Positions 26,735-35,067 of a stretch of 64,000 nucleotides of DNA are shown here, piece after piece. Location: contig NZ_JAUTXR010000173.1 in assembly GCF_030658505.1 (NCBI RefSeq), positions 62,001-126,000 of the forward strand, in the 5' to 3' direction. This DNA comes from Stenotrophomonas raiganjensis (SeqCode). GTDB lineage: Bacteria; Pseudomonadota; Gammaproteobacteria; Xanthomonadales; Xanthomonadaceae. How positions within the stretch are numbered: position 1 is the stretch's first letter; every line of letters begins with the position of its first letter. The translations under genes were made by a program, and so were the position numbers. Below the pieces are notes generated by a model. That model saw only the letters and a list, made by a program, of their open reading frames with translations. It had not been told where the DNA came from and searched no databases.

Positions 26735-29563
26735 GTGAAACACCTGATCCATCGGCCCGCCAGCCGCCGCCATACCACCCTGGCATCGTCCATCACCCAT
26801 ATCCTTGCCGGCAGCACCCTGCTGCTGGCCGGCGCCGTGGCGTCCAACTCCGCCTCCGCGCAGGAGCAGGAAAAGGCCACCAACCTGGACCGCATCACGG
26901 TCACCGGTTCGAACATTCCGCGCACCAACACTGAAACACCGTCGCCGGTGCAGGTGGTGACCCGCCAGGAAATCGACCGTACCGGCAAGACCTCGCTGTC
27001 GGAGTACCTGCAGACGCTGACCGCCAATGGCGCAGGTTCGATTCCCAAGTCCTTCGGTACCGGCTTCGCCGGTGGCGGCTCGGGCGTGTCGCTGCGCGGC
27101 CTCGGTGCTGGATCGACATTGATCCTGTTGAACGGCCGCCGCATGGCCACCTATGGGCTGGCCGATGACGGCCAGAAGGTCTTCACCGACCTGAGTACCA
27201 TCCCGATGGACGCCGTCGAGCGCGTCGAAGTCCTCAAGGACGGCGCCTCGGCAATCTATGGTTCCGATGCGATTGCCGGCGTGATCAACATCATCCTGCG
27301 CAGCGACTTCCAGGGCGCGACCCTGCGTGCGTCCTACGGCATGTCCGGCGACGGTGATGGCGATGAAAAGAAGGCAACCCTGACCGCTGGTACCGGAGAT
27401 CTGTCCAAGGATGGCTGGAACGCCTTCATCAGCGTCGACGTTGGCAAGTCCGACGCAATCAAGGTCAGCGACCGCAAGAATCGGAAGTGGATCGGGACCG
27501 GCGATCTGCGTCGCTGGGGCTACGACTTCGACGGTTCGTACTTTGGTGCCGGCGGCGGCGCATACATCAACAATCGCACCGCTGGTGGCGTTGGCCCCAA
27601 TGGCTCGGTATTCGATGATCGCAACGCGACTGCCACCAACCCTGGCCAGCTGGTTCCGCTGCCGGGCTGCGCGGGACTCAGCAATATTCCGGGGCAGACG
27701 GATGCTTCGGTCGCGCAGCAGGGCTGCCTGTGGGATCCGAACCAGAAGTACCGTGACCTGACGCCGGAAGAAAAGTACGTCAACGTGTTCGGTCGTGCGA
27801 CCTTTGCCTTCGGCGAGGGTGGTGAGATCTACACCGAGATCGGCTACTCGAAGAAGGAAACCACCTTCACCAATACGCCCTCCGGCGTATCCGGTGGCTG
27901 GGGCTATCCTGACCATACCGTCAATGCCAATAGTGGCCCGGGTGCAACAGTGCTCGGCCCGACCCACCCGGACAATCCAATTCCCGGCCAAGCCTCGCGC
28001 CTGCGTTACAGCGCCTGGGACGTGGGTCCGCGCGTGACCGAGAACACCAACGAGTTCAACCGCTTCCTGGTGGGGGCCAAGGGCAATTGGGGAGACTGGA
28101 GCTATGACGCTGGCTACCTGCACTCGGGCACCGATCTGGTAAGCGAGCGCACCGGCTTCCTGCGCTACAGCGCAGTGCGCTGTGCACTGGCCGACCCGAA
28201 CTGTGCCGGTGGCGTATGGCGCATTGGCGATGATGCCGGCAAGAATTCCCAGGCACTGTACGACTTCATTTCGCCGCGCATCAGTGCACGTGCCAAGACC
28301 AGCCTGGACTCCTTCAACGCTACCGTTTCGCGCAGCCTGATGGACCTCAAGGGCGGGCCCCTGGGCCTGGCAATCGGCACCGAATGGCGCCGCACGAGCA
28401 ACAGCCTGACACCGCAGACCTATACCGACCAGGGCGACATCATCGGCCTGGGCTATTCGGCGTACGACGGCGTGCAGAACGTGTATGCCGGCTACGTCGA
28501 GCTGTCGGCACCGGTGCTGGAGTCGCTGGAGCTTTCCGGCGCGCTGCGCTACGACAAGTATGACGGTGGTGATGGCAAGGCCACGCCGAAGCTGGGTGTC
28601 AAATGGACTCCGGCTGACTGGATCGCCCTGCGCGCAAGCTATGCGGAAGGTTTCCGTGCGCCCAACGTGGCCGAAAGCGGTGTCGGTGGCCTGGCGGGAT
28701 TCTCCAGCATCAAGGATCCGATCCGGTGCGGCCTGCAGGGAATCCCCTCCAACTGCCAGTCGCGCCAGGTGGCGATCATCACCAACTCCAACCCGGCGCT
28801 CAAGCCTGAGGAATCGAAGAGCTATTCGTTCGGTGTGGTCCTGCAGCCAACACGCACTACGTCGTTGACCGTGGATGCCTGGGAGATCAAGCGCACCAAC
28901 GAAATCGCTTCCAGTGAACCATCCGACGAGATCCTTGCCGGCAACGTGGTACGCGATTCCGACCTCATCAATGGCGTAGCAGGCTCCGGCACCATTCTGG
29001 CGGTCAACAATCGCTATGTGAATGCCGCATCTTCGCGTGTTCGTGGCATTGATACCGATATCCGGCAGACCTTCGATATCGGCCCCGGCCAGCTCGAGAT
29101 GGACCTGCAGTGGAGCCACCTGCTGAAGTTCGAACGCACCAATGGCGGATCCACCTCCGACTATCTGGGTACGCACGGCAACTGCGACGTTTCCAACTGC
29201 ATTGGCACGCCCAAGGACAGAGCGAACTTCGGTGCCACCTGGAAGCAGGGTCCCTGGAGCGTCAGCGGCGTTGCCAACTACGTCAGCAAGCTGGAAAACA
29301 CCGACAAGCGCGGCGGCGACTACCAGGCGTTCTATGCCGATGGCTCACCGGTGAAGAAGATTGCGTCGTTCACCAGCTTTGACCTGTCCGGCCGCTGGAA
29401 CGTGACCGAGCAGTTCGAACTCAATGCATCCGTCCAGAACGTCTTTGATCGCATTGCGCCGCTGGATCCGGTCACCTACGGTGCCGTGAACTACAACCCG
29501 ATGCACTTTGCCGGCGCAGTCGGCCGTTTCTTCACCGTCGGCGCCAAGTACACCTTCAAGTAA
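26735..29563 (+). CDS. TonB-dependent outer-membrane receptor
   Basis: A 942-residue receptor. It has a long signal peptide ending ASNSASAQ, a TonB-box region (NLDRITVTGSNIPR), a plug domain with GSGVSLRGLGAGSTLILLNGRR and VERVEVLKDGASAIYGSDAIAGVINI, and a beta-barrel ending in YTFK with a final aromatic-rich strand. The plug sequence belongs to the large Xanthomonadaceae group of receptors for oligopeptides or carbohydrate polymers; the ligand is unknown. The GTG at 26735 is preceded by AGGAGAGA. Codon use is a little less GC-biased than the neighbours. Confidence 0.92.
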   Translation: MKHLIHRPASRRHTTLASSITHILAGSTLLLAGAVASNSASAQEQEKATNLDRITVTGSNIPRTNTETPSPVQVVTRQEIDRTGKTSLSEYLQTLTANGAGSIPKSFGTGFAGGGSGVSLRGLGAGSTLILLNGRRMATYGLADDGQKVFTDLSTIPMDAVERVEVLKDGASAIYGSDAIAGVINIILRSDFQGATLRASYGMSGDGDGDEKKATLTAGTGDLSKDGWNAFISVDVGKSDAIKVSDRKNRKWIGTGDLRRWGYDFDGSYFGAGGGAYINNRTAGGVGPNGSVFDDRNATATNPGQLVPLPGCAGLSNIPGQTDASVAQQGCLWDPNQKYRDLTPEEKYVNVFGRATFAFGEGGEIYTEIGYSKKETTFTNTPSGVSGGWGYPDHTVNANSGPGATVLGPTHPDNPIPGQASRLRYSAWDVGPRVTENTNEFNRFLVGAKGNWGDWSYDAGYLHSGTDLVSERTGFLRYSAVRCALADPNCAGGVWRIGDDAGKNSQALYDFISPRISARAKTSLDSFNATVSRSLMDLKGGPLGLAIGTEWRRTSNSLTPQTYTDQGDIIGLGYSAYDGVQNVYAGYVELSAPVLESLELSGALRYDKYDGGDGKATPKLGVKWTPADWIALRASYAEGFRAPNVAESGVGGLAGFSSIKDPIRCGLQGIPSNCQSRQVAIITNSNPALKPEESKSYSFGVVLQPTRTTSLTVDAWEIKRTNEIASSEPSDEILAGNVVRDSDLINGVAGSGTILAVNNRYVNAASSRVRGIDTDIRQTFDIGPGQLEMDLQWSHLLKFERTNGGSTSDYLGTHGNCDVSNCIGTPKDRANFGATWKQGPWSVSGVANYVSKLENTDKRGGDYQAFYADGSPVKKIASFTSFDLSGRWNVTEQFELNASVQNVFDRIAPLDPVTYGAVNYNPMHFAGAVGRFFTVGAKYTFK

Positions 29564-29589
29564 TACCGTTCAACTCAACGCAGCACCTT

Positions 29590-29619
29590 CGAAGGCCCGG
29601 GCACCTGCCCGGGCCTTCG
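29590..29619 (+). terminator. Terminator hairpin after the receptor gene
   Basis: CGAAGGCCCGGGC (29590-29602) pairs with GCCCGGGCCTTCG (29607-29619) around ACCT, followed by a short TCGTTG instead of a strong T run. Confidence 0.7.
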
Positions 29620-29697
29620 TCGTTGCGGCTCTTGCAGGCATGTTCACGAGCACACCGCTACCGTGTGCACGCGGCATCACCGCCGCAGGGGATCTCC

Positions 29698-31119
29698 ATG
29701 GCCGCGACTTCGCAACGCCTGGGCCTGCCCGCGTTGACCGCACTGGTGGTCGGCTCGATGGTCGGCGCCGGCATCTTCTCATTGCCGCAGAACGTGGCGC
29801 GCAGCGCCGGCCCGGCTGCCGCGCTGGTCGGCTGGGCGCTGAGTGGCGCCGGCATGCTGATGCTGGCCTTCGTATTCCAGGCCCTGGCCAACCGCCGGCC
29901 GGACCTCGATACCGGCATCTACGCGTATGCGCGCGAGGGCTTCGGCAGCTACATCGGCTTTTCCGCAGCATGGGGCTACTGGGTCGCCTCGGTGCTTGGC
30001 AACGCCAGCTTCTTCGTGCTGATCTTCAGCGGCCTCGGCCATTTCCTGCCGGTCTTCGGCGAAGGCAATACCCCGGCCGCGGTGGCCGCTTCGTCACTGC
30101 TGCTATGGACCGTGCACCTGCTGGTGCTGCGCGGCCTGCGTACCGCCGCCATCGTCAACGGCCTGGTGACGGTGGCCAAACTGCTGCCGATCACCCTGTT
30201 CCTGGTGCTGGCGGCTGGCGCGTTCCGCATGGACGTATTCCGCGCCGATTTCCTCGGTACGCCGGCACTCGGCGATCTCGGCCAGCAGCTGCGCGGCATG
30301 ATGCTGGTGACCGTGTGGGTGTTCATCGGCATCGAAGGGGCCAGCATCTACTCGCGGCGCGCCGCGCGACGTGCCGATGTGGGCCGCGCCACAGTGATCG
30401 GCTTTCTTGGCGTCTGGCTGCTGCTGGTACTGGTCAGCCTGCTGTCGATGGGCGTGCTGCCACAGGCCGAACTGGCCGGACTGCCCAATCCGTCGATGGC
30501 CTATGTGCTGCGCGCCATCGTCGGCGAATGGGGCGCGACGGTGATCATCATCGGTTCGATCATCTCGGTGCTGGGCGCGTTGCTGGCCTGGGTGCTGCTG
30601 TGTGCCGAGGTGCTGTATGCCGCCGCCGGTGACGGCACCATGCCGGCGTTCCTGGGCCGCGAGAACGCGCGCGGCGTACCGGCCAATGCACTATGGCTGA
30701 GCAACGGGCTGATCCAGTTGTTCCTGCTGCTGGTGCTGGTCAACTCCGGCAGCTACACCGGGCTGGTGCTGCTGGCTGCATCGATGAGCCTGGTGCCCTA
30801 CTTCCTGTCCACGGCATTCGGGGTGCAGCTTGCCTGGCGCGGGCACGCCTATGCAGGGGAGCCTGGCGCCCGCTGGCGCGACTTCGTCGTCGCGCTGCTG
30901 GCCAGCGCGTATGCACTGTGGCTGGTGTATGCCGGCGGCCTCGACAACCTGCTGCTGTCGGTGCTGCTGTACGTGCCCGGCGTTGTGCTGTTCGCACTGA
31001 CCCGGCACCAGCGCGGCGAGCGCATATTCACGCGCTGGGAGTGGGTGCTGTTCGGCGCGATCCTGATCGTGGCGATTGCCACGCTGGTAGCTTTCTGCAA
31101 GGGTGACCTGAAACTGTAG
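29698..31119 (+). CDS. APC-family amino-acid permease, arginine/ornithine antiporter type
   Basis: A 473-residue, 12-13-helix transporter of the basic amino acid/polyamine antiporter group. The first helix has GSMVGAGIFSLPQNVA, the substrate-binding GSMIGAGIF-type break; helix 6 has VFIGIEGASIYSRRA; and LLAWVLLCAEVLYAAAGDG and MPAFLGRENARGVPANALW are shared with ArcD-type arginine/ornithine exchangers. No arcABC genes are in the window, so exchange partner and role are not settled. The ATG at 29698 is used. Its TAG stop is the first GTAG of a repeat dimer. Confidence 0.87.
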   Translation: MAATSQRLGLPALTALVVGSMVGAGIFSLPQNVARSAGPAAALVGWALSGAGMLMLAFVFQALANRRPDLDTGIYAYAREGFGSYIGFSAAWGYWVASVLGNASFFVLIFSGLGHFLPVFGEGNTPAAVAASSLLLWTVHLLVLRGLRTAAIVNGLVTVAKLLPITLFLVLAAGAFRMDVFRADFLGTPALGDLGQQLRGMMLVTVWVFIGIEGASIYSRRAARRADVGRATVIGFLGVWLLLVLVSLLSMGVLPQAELAGLPNPSMAYVLRAIVGEWGATVIIIGSIISVLGALLAWVLLCAEVLYAAAGDGTMPAFLGRENARGVPANALWLSNGLIQLFLLLVLVNSGSYTGLVLLAASMSLVPYFLSTAFGVQLAWRGHAYAGEPGARWRDFVVALLASAYALWLVYAGGLDNLLLSVLLYVPGVVLFALTRHQRGERIFTRWEWVLFGAILIVAIATLVAFCKGDLKL

Positions 31120-31154
31120 CGGCGAGCCGCAGCCGGAGATGGGTTCGGCTCTAC
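31116..31154. repeat. Degenerate GTAG repeat dimer spanning a convergent gene junction
   Basis: A short SMAG-like dimer running from GTAG (31116-31119) to CTAC (31151-31154), with degraded GGCGAGCC and TTCGGCTC arms. The two ends supply the TAG stop codons of the permease (plus) and the esterase (minus), leaving no other intergenic DNA. Confidence 0.75.
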
Positions 31155-32122
31155 AAGGAGCTGGGCAGCATGCCGATATCCTGCATCCAGCGCTCGGCAA
31201 GCTGCGGCCACGCCGCTACCGGTGCATCCTTCATGCGCAGCCCGAATGCGTGGCCGCCGCGTGCGAACAGATGCATTTCCACCGGCACGCCCGCGTCGAC
31301 CAAGGCACGGTAATAGGCCAGCGATTCGCGCACGTCATCGGTGCGATCGTCGGTGGCCTGCGCGATGAACGTCGGCGGTACCTTGTCATCCACGGTGATG
31401 TCCCTGACCAGCGACAATCCCTTTCCGTGCCCCGCCCACAGGTGCCCGGAATACATCACCATCGCGAAATCGGGGCGGCTCGGCTGCTCATCCGCCGCAT
31501 CGACCGGCGCGTAGCTGCGCAGCGCGTGCGTGCTCAGTCCTGCCACCACGTGGCCACCGGCGGAAAAGCCGATCACCCCGATCCGCGTTGGATTGATTGA
31601 CCAGCGCTCGGCCTGTGCGCGCAGCAGGCCCATTGCACGCTGTGCATCCTGCAGGGCCATCGGCACCTTTGGAGTGTCGCGGCAGTTGCACACGGGGTCC
31701 CAGTTCGGGCCGGAGGCTGGCACCCGGTACTTCAGCAATGCACAGGTGATGCCCTGCGCGGCCAGCCAGTCGCAGATCTCGCTGCCTTCCAGGTCCATCG
31801 CCAGCACCCGATAGCCTCCGCCAGGCACCACCATCACCGCGGTGCCGGTGGCCGGCCCCTTCGGCGGAAACACGGTGAGGGTCGGCGTAGCGACGTTCTG
31901 CAGCATCATCCAGTGTTCGCCACTGGCTTCGGAGGTCACTTCGCTGACCTGCTCGGGCCCCTTCAACTTCGGCGGCGCGCTCACCGTGCCCTGCGGCCAC
32001 AGTGGAAGCTCGGTGGTGCCTTGTGGCGGATGCCAGGTGGAAGGCGCGGCCTTCGCCGTAGCGAACGGCACCATCGCAAGCAGCAGCAAGCTCAAGGACA
32101 GGAGCGCACGCATGATCGGCAT
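31151..32122 (-). CDS. Exported alpha/beta-hydrolase, acetyl-esterase-like
   Basis: A 323-residue protein with a signal peptide (MRALLSLSLLLLAMVPFATA) and an alpha/beta-hydrolase domain. The oxyanion region is VVPGGGY, the nucleophile elbow GFSAGGH, the acid region near ATDDRTDDV and the catalytic His in GGHAFGLR. The WHPPQGTTELPLWPQG opening is typical of bacterial acetyl-xylan or carbohydrate esterase-like BD-FAE proteins that act in the periplasm. The substrate is unknown. ATG at 32122 and 32113 are both possible; the shorter start gives a cleaner signal peptide. Confidence 0.85.
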   Translation of the reverse strand: MPIMRALLSLSLLLLAMVPFATAKAAPSTWHPPQGTTELPLWPQGTVSAPPKLKGPEQVSEVTSEASGEHWMMLQNVATPTLTVFPPKGPATGTAVMVVPGGGYRVLAMDLEGSEICDWLAAQGITCALLKYRVPASGPNWDPVCNCRDTPKVPMALQDAQRAMGLLRAQAERWSINPTRIGVIGFSAGGHVVAGLSTHALRSYAPVDAADEQPSRPDFAMVMYSGHLWAGHGKGLSLVRDITVDDKVPPTFIAQATDDRTDDVRESLAYYRALVDAGVPVEMHLFARGGHAFGLRMKDAPVAAWPQLAERWMQDIGMLPSSL

Positions 32123-32143
32123 CCATGGTTGGAGCAGCAGATT

Positions 32144-32201
32144 GTAGAACCGAGCCCATGCTCGGCTTCGAGGATGCAGCCGAGCGTAGGCTCGGCTCTA
32201 C
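32144..32201. repeat. GTAG-bounded inverted dimer of palindromic repeats (SMAG/REP type)
   Basis: Two AGCCGAGC-type hairpins, the left starting GTAG at 32144, the right ending CTAC at 32201. Same architecture as 1617-1685. It lies between the esterase start and the tRNA-Asn terminator. Confidence 0.85.
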
Positions 32202-32209
32202 AACATGGC

Positions 32210-32243
32210 AAAAAAAAACCTGCATCTCGCGATGCAGGTTTTT
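32210..32243 (-). terminator. Terminator of tRNA-Asn
   Basis: Read leftward: AACCTGCATC (complement of 32231-32240) pairs with GATGCAGGTT (complement of 32217-32226), followed by nine T residues (A run 32210-32218). It begins a few bases past the CCA end of the tRNA. Confidence 0.92.
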
Positions 32244-32248
32244 CAAGG

Positions 32249-32325
32249 TGGCGCCCGAAGTTGGACTCGAACCAACGACCCCCTGATTAACAGTCAAGTG
32301 CTCTAACCGGCTGAGCTATTCGGGC
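32249..32325 (-). tRNA. tRNA-Asn (anticodon GTT)
   Basis: A 77-nt cloverleaf including encoded CCA. The acceptor stem GCCCGAA pairs with TTCGGGC, the D arm has GCTCAGCCGGTTAGAGC, the anticodon loop reads CTGTTAA with GTT for asparagine, and the T arm is GTTGGTTCGAGTCCAAC. Transcribed leftward, with its own terminator. It is not part of a tRNA cluster, and no integrase or duplicated 3' end is nearby. Confidence 0.97.
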
Positions 32326-32347
32326 AGACGACTAGTATAACCACTCT

Positions 32348-32818
32348 TCACGCGCGATGGTAGGGGTGATTGGCAATCATTGCCGCAGCCCGATACAGCT
32401 GCTCGGCCACCACCAGGCGCACCAGCATGTGCGGCAGCGTCAGCGGTCCGATCGACCACTTCTCATCGGCCAGTGCGGATACTTCCGGCGAATGCCCTTC
32501 CGGGCCACCGATGAGGAATGCCAGGTCCCTGCCCTGCCCGCGCCAGTGTTCCAGGCGCTGGGCCAGTTGTTCCGAACTGAGCTGGCGTCCGGGCACATCC
32601 AGCGCCACCACATAGGCATTCTTCGGCAGCGCAGCGATCACCCGCTTGCCTTCATCTTCGGTGGCACGGCGCGGATCACGCCCCTTGCCGCGCAGGCCGG
32701 GCTCGATTTCCACCAGTTCGAACGGCAGCCAGTGCGACAACCGTTTCTGGTACTCGGCGAAGCCCTGCGCCACCCAGCTGGGGGCGCGTTCACCGGTGGC
32801 GATCAGGCGGGCTTTCAT
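32348..32818 (-). CDS. rlmH: 23S rRNA pseudouridine1915 N3-methyltransferase
   Basis: A 156-residue SPOUT methyltransferase, the same length as E. coli RlmH (155). It methylates pseudouridine 1915 in helix 69 of 23S rRNA on assembled 70S ribosomes. The SAM-binding trefoil knot is visible as FLIGGPEGHSPEV and SIGPLTLPHMLVRLVVAEQLYRA, with YHRA at the end. The ATG at 32818 has GGAGG seven bases upstream. It is the last gene of the leuS-lptE-holA-nadD-rsfS-rlmH cluster. Confidence 0.96.
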   Translation of the reverse strand: MKARLIATGERAPSWVAQGFAEYQKRLSHWLPFELVEIEPGLRGKGRDPRRATEDEGKRVIAALPKNAYVVALDVPGRQLSSEQLAQRLEHWRGQGRDLAFLIGGPEGHSPEVSALADEKWSIGPLTLPHMLVRLVVAEQLYRAAAMIANHPYHRA

Positions 32819-32830
32819 CAACGGTCCTCC

Positions 32831-32861
32831 AAAACGTCGACGGCGCCATCGGCGCCGTCGA
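32831..32861 (-). terminator. Hairpin plus T4 between rsfS and rlmH
   Basis: TCGACGGCGCC (32837-32847) pairs perfectly with GGCGCCGTCGA (32851-32861). Read leftward it is followed by CGTTTTGGAGG, so the T run abuts the rlmH ribosome-binding site. It could partially terminate the operon transcript or protect its 3' end. Confidence 0.5.
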
Positions 32862-32882
32862 AGGGATGCATCAACGTGCGGC

Positions 32883-33293
32883 TCAGGCCACTTCGTCGTC
32901 GCTGGACGGCGGCTGGTCGCCGACGGTCCACAGCCGCTCGAGGGCGTAGAACTCACGCACGCGCGGCAGCATCACGTGAACGATCACGTCGCCCAGGTCG
33001 ACCAGCACCCACTCGGCTTCGCGCTCGCCTTCCACGCCCAGCGGCATCACGTCGAGATTCTTGGCGAAGCGCACGACTTCATCGGCAATCGACTTGACGT
33101 GGCGGGTCGAGGTGCCCGAAACAACAATCATGTAATCGGCAACGCTGGACCGGCCGCGCACGTCGATCTCGACCAGGTCCTTGGCCTTCAGGTCTTCGGT
33201 GGCTTGGCGGACGCTGGCCAGCAGTTCCGGCACGGACGGCGGCGGGCTGGGCAGATCGACCTTGATGGTCTGGGGCTGGGTCTGGTTGCTCAA
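32883..33293 (-). CDS. rsfS: Ribosome silencing factor RsfS
   Basis: A 136-residue protein that binds ribosomal protein L14 and blocks joining of the subunits when nutrients are short. The core is DLVEIDVRGRSSVADYMIVVSGTSTRHV, then EWVLVDLGDVIVHVM and PRVREFYALERLW, all conserved in the RsfS/Iojap family. The best start is a TTG at 33293; it gives a 15-20-residue polar N-terminal extension and has no clear Shine-Dalgarno. Its place between nadD and rlmH is conserved in proteobacteria. Confidence 0.93.
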   Translation of the reverse strand: MSNQTQPQTIKVDLPSPPPSVPELLASVRQATEDLKAKDLVEIDVRGRSSVADYMIVVSGTSTRHVKSIADEVVRFAKNLDVMPLGVEGEREAEWVLVDLGDVIVHVMLPRVREFYALERLWTVGDQPPSSDDEVA

Positions 33294-33351
33294 AGTGGAT
33301 CGACTCGATAAACGTGGGGGCGATTATACGGGGATGGCGCCGGCGCGCCAT

Positions 33352-34017
33352 TCACGGCGTGGCTGGGCGATACAGCCCGTGTGCAGCGACATAGTCGGCC
33401 ACGGCCGGCGGCAGCAGTGCACGCCAGGGACCGCCGGAGGCGATCTGGGTGCGCACGGCACTGGCCGATTCCTCGCGCAGCGGGTGGTGCAGGCGCAGGA
33501 CGCGCCCGGCCGGGCTGGCAAACAGCGCCTGTTCGTTATCGGCCCAGCGCCCCTCCAGCGCGCGGCCCAGCTCGCCATCGACCGAAGCCCGCAGTGGGCT
33601 GCCCGGCCGTTCAGCCACGACGAAATGGGCCAGCCCGAACAGGGCCTCCCATTCGTGCCAGCTGGCCAGGCCCAGCAGGCTGTCAGCGCCGACCAGCCAG
33701 GCCAGTGGTCGGCCGGGGCCAAGCTCACCACGCAGTTCGCGCAGGGTATCGACGGTGTACGAGGGGCGACCGGGATGGCGCGCCGCCCGGTCCAGCTCAC
33801 GGCGATCCAGCAGCAGGCCCGGCTCATCACCAATGGCCAGCGACAGCATGCTGCAACGCTGTTCGGCAGTGGCACCGGGCACCGCGCGGTGCGGCGGATC
33901 GGCGGCCGGCAACATGCGCACGGCGACCTGCAGTTCGTCACGGGCAGCACGGGCGATCGCGAGGTGCCCGAGGTGCACCGGATCGAAGGTGCCCCCGTAA
34001 TAGATCCGCAGGCTCAT
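33352..34017 (-). CDS. nadD: Nicotinate-nucleotide adenylyltransferase
   Basis: A 221-residue nucleotidyltransferase that joins nicotinic acid mononucleotide to AMP, making deamido-NAD in NAD biosynthesis. The signature YYGGTFDPVHLGHLAIA holds the HxGH motif, and the C-terminal SAVRTQIASGG is the family ISSTxIR-like motif. Starts overlap: mRNA reads TGA-GTG-ATG at the holA junction, and the ATG (34017) is preferred over the GTG at 34020. Translation is probably coupled to holA. Confidence 0.95.
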   Translation of the reverse strand: MSLRIYYGGTFDPVHLGHLAIARAARDELQVAVRMLPAADPPHRAVPGATAEQRCSMLSLAIGDEPGLLLDRRELDRAARHPGRPSYTVDTLRELRGELGPGRPLAWLVGADSLLGLASWHEWEALFGLAHFVVAERPGSPLRASVDGELGRALEGRWADNEQALFASPAGRVLRLHHPLREESASAVRTQIASGGPWRALLPPAVADYVAAHGLYRPATP

Positions 34018-34020
34018 CAC

Positions 34021-35058
34021 TCAAGCCCGCGCCAGCAGGCGCACGGCACGCGGTTCGGCCACGGCCACCAGCAGGCGTTCCAGCGCCAGCCAGGCATCGC
34101 CGTCAGCCCGCCCCTTGGCGATGCGGTCGACCAGCCCCGCCTCGGCCACGAAGCGCTCCCAGCGCTTGCCTTCCGGGTGCCGCTGCAGCGCACGCTTGTA
34201 GGGCGCCTGCCGTGATTCCCAGATCCCGCGTGATTTCATTTCGGCGGCCAGGTTGCCACCCCGCGCCTGCACCCGGGCCAGGCCGGCACCCGCCAGCAGC
34301 TCGCGGATGACCATCGGCATCAGCGCGGCCACGGCTTCGCCTTCGCCGCGCAGCCCGGCCAGCATGCGCAGCACCGCCGGCGGCTGGCCGGAGAAGGCGG
34401 CCTCCATCAGCCGGAACACGTCATAGCGGGCGGCATCGGCCACCAGCGATTCCATCCGTTCCACGTCCAGCGGCTGGCCGTCGGCCAGCAGCGCCAGTTT
34501 GTCGATTTCCTGCGCTGCGGCCAGCAGATTGCCTTCCACCCGCTCGGCCAACCGCTGCACGGCGGCAGGGTCGGCACGCAGGCCCTTGCCACGCAGGCGC
34601 CGCTCGATCCAGTCCGGCAGTTCGTGCGGCTTGATCGCCCAGGCCACCGACAGCACGCCGATGCGGTTGACCGCCTCGGCCCACTTGCCCTGGTGGGCCT
34701 TGCTCCATTCGTTGGCGGTGATCATCAGCACCACGTCCGGCGCTGGGTTGGCGCAGAACTGACTGATCACCTCGGCGCCCTCCTTGCCCGGCTTGCCGCT
34801 GGGCAGGCGCACCTCGACCAGGCGTCGGGCGCTGAACAGGCTGGGTGCGTTGAAGCTGGCGTCGAGCTGGTTCCAGTCGAAATCGCGGCCATCGGCGTCG
34901 AACACCTCGCGCTCACCGATGCCGGCGGCGCGCGCCCGCGCGCGGATGGCGTCGGCCGCCTCCAGCACACGCAGGGTTTCCGGGCCGGCAATCAGATAGA
35001 CCGGCGCCAGCGCGGTATCAGCGCCCTGGCTGGCCAGCTGCTCCGGACGCAGTTCCAT
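34021..35058 (-). CDS. holA: DNA polymerase III subunit delta
   Basis: A 345-residue clamp-loader subunit (E. coli HolA is 343). Delta opens the beta sliding clamp so that it can be loaded onto primed DNA. Recognisable parts include the start MELRPEQLASQ, the clamp-contact region SLFSARRLVEVRLPSGKPGKEG and the DVVLMITANEWSKAHQGKW stretch, followed by the three-helix collar domain. It starts 9 bp after lptE and ends 3 bp before nadD, so it is inside one transcription unit. Confidence 0.95.
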   Translation of the reverse strand: MELRPEQLASQGADTALAPVYLIAGPETLRVLEAADAIRARARAAGIGEREVFDADGRDFDWNQLDASFNAPSLFSARRLVEVRLPSGKPGKEGAEVISQFCANPAPDVVLMITANEWSKAHQGKWAEAVNRIGVLSVAWAIKPHELPDWIERRLRGKGLRADPAAVQRLAERVEGNLLAAAQEIDKLALLADGQPLDVERMESLVADAARYDVFRLMEAAFSGQPPAVLRMLAGLRGEGEAVAALMPMVIRELLAGAGLARVQARGGNLAAEMKSRGIWESRQAPYKRALQRHPEGKRWERFVAEAGLVDRIAKGRADGDAWLALERLLVAVAEPRAVRLLARA

Positions 35059-35067
35059 CGCCGCGAC

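Noticed and set aside
26663..29176. An 837-codon open frame antisense to the TonB-dependent receptor
   Set aside because: The receptor on the other strand has a signal peptide, plug and barrel motifs. The antisense frame reads as repetitive Gly, Ala and Arg.
32249..32325. tRNA-Asn as an integration site for a mobile island
   Set aside because: No integrase, no direct repeat of the tRNA 3' end, and both flanks hold ordinary chromosomal genes.
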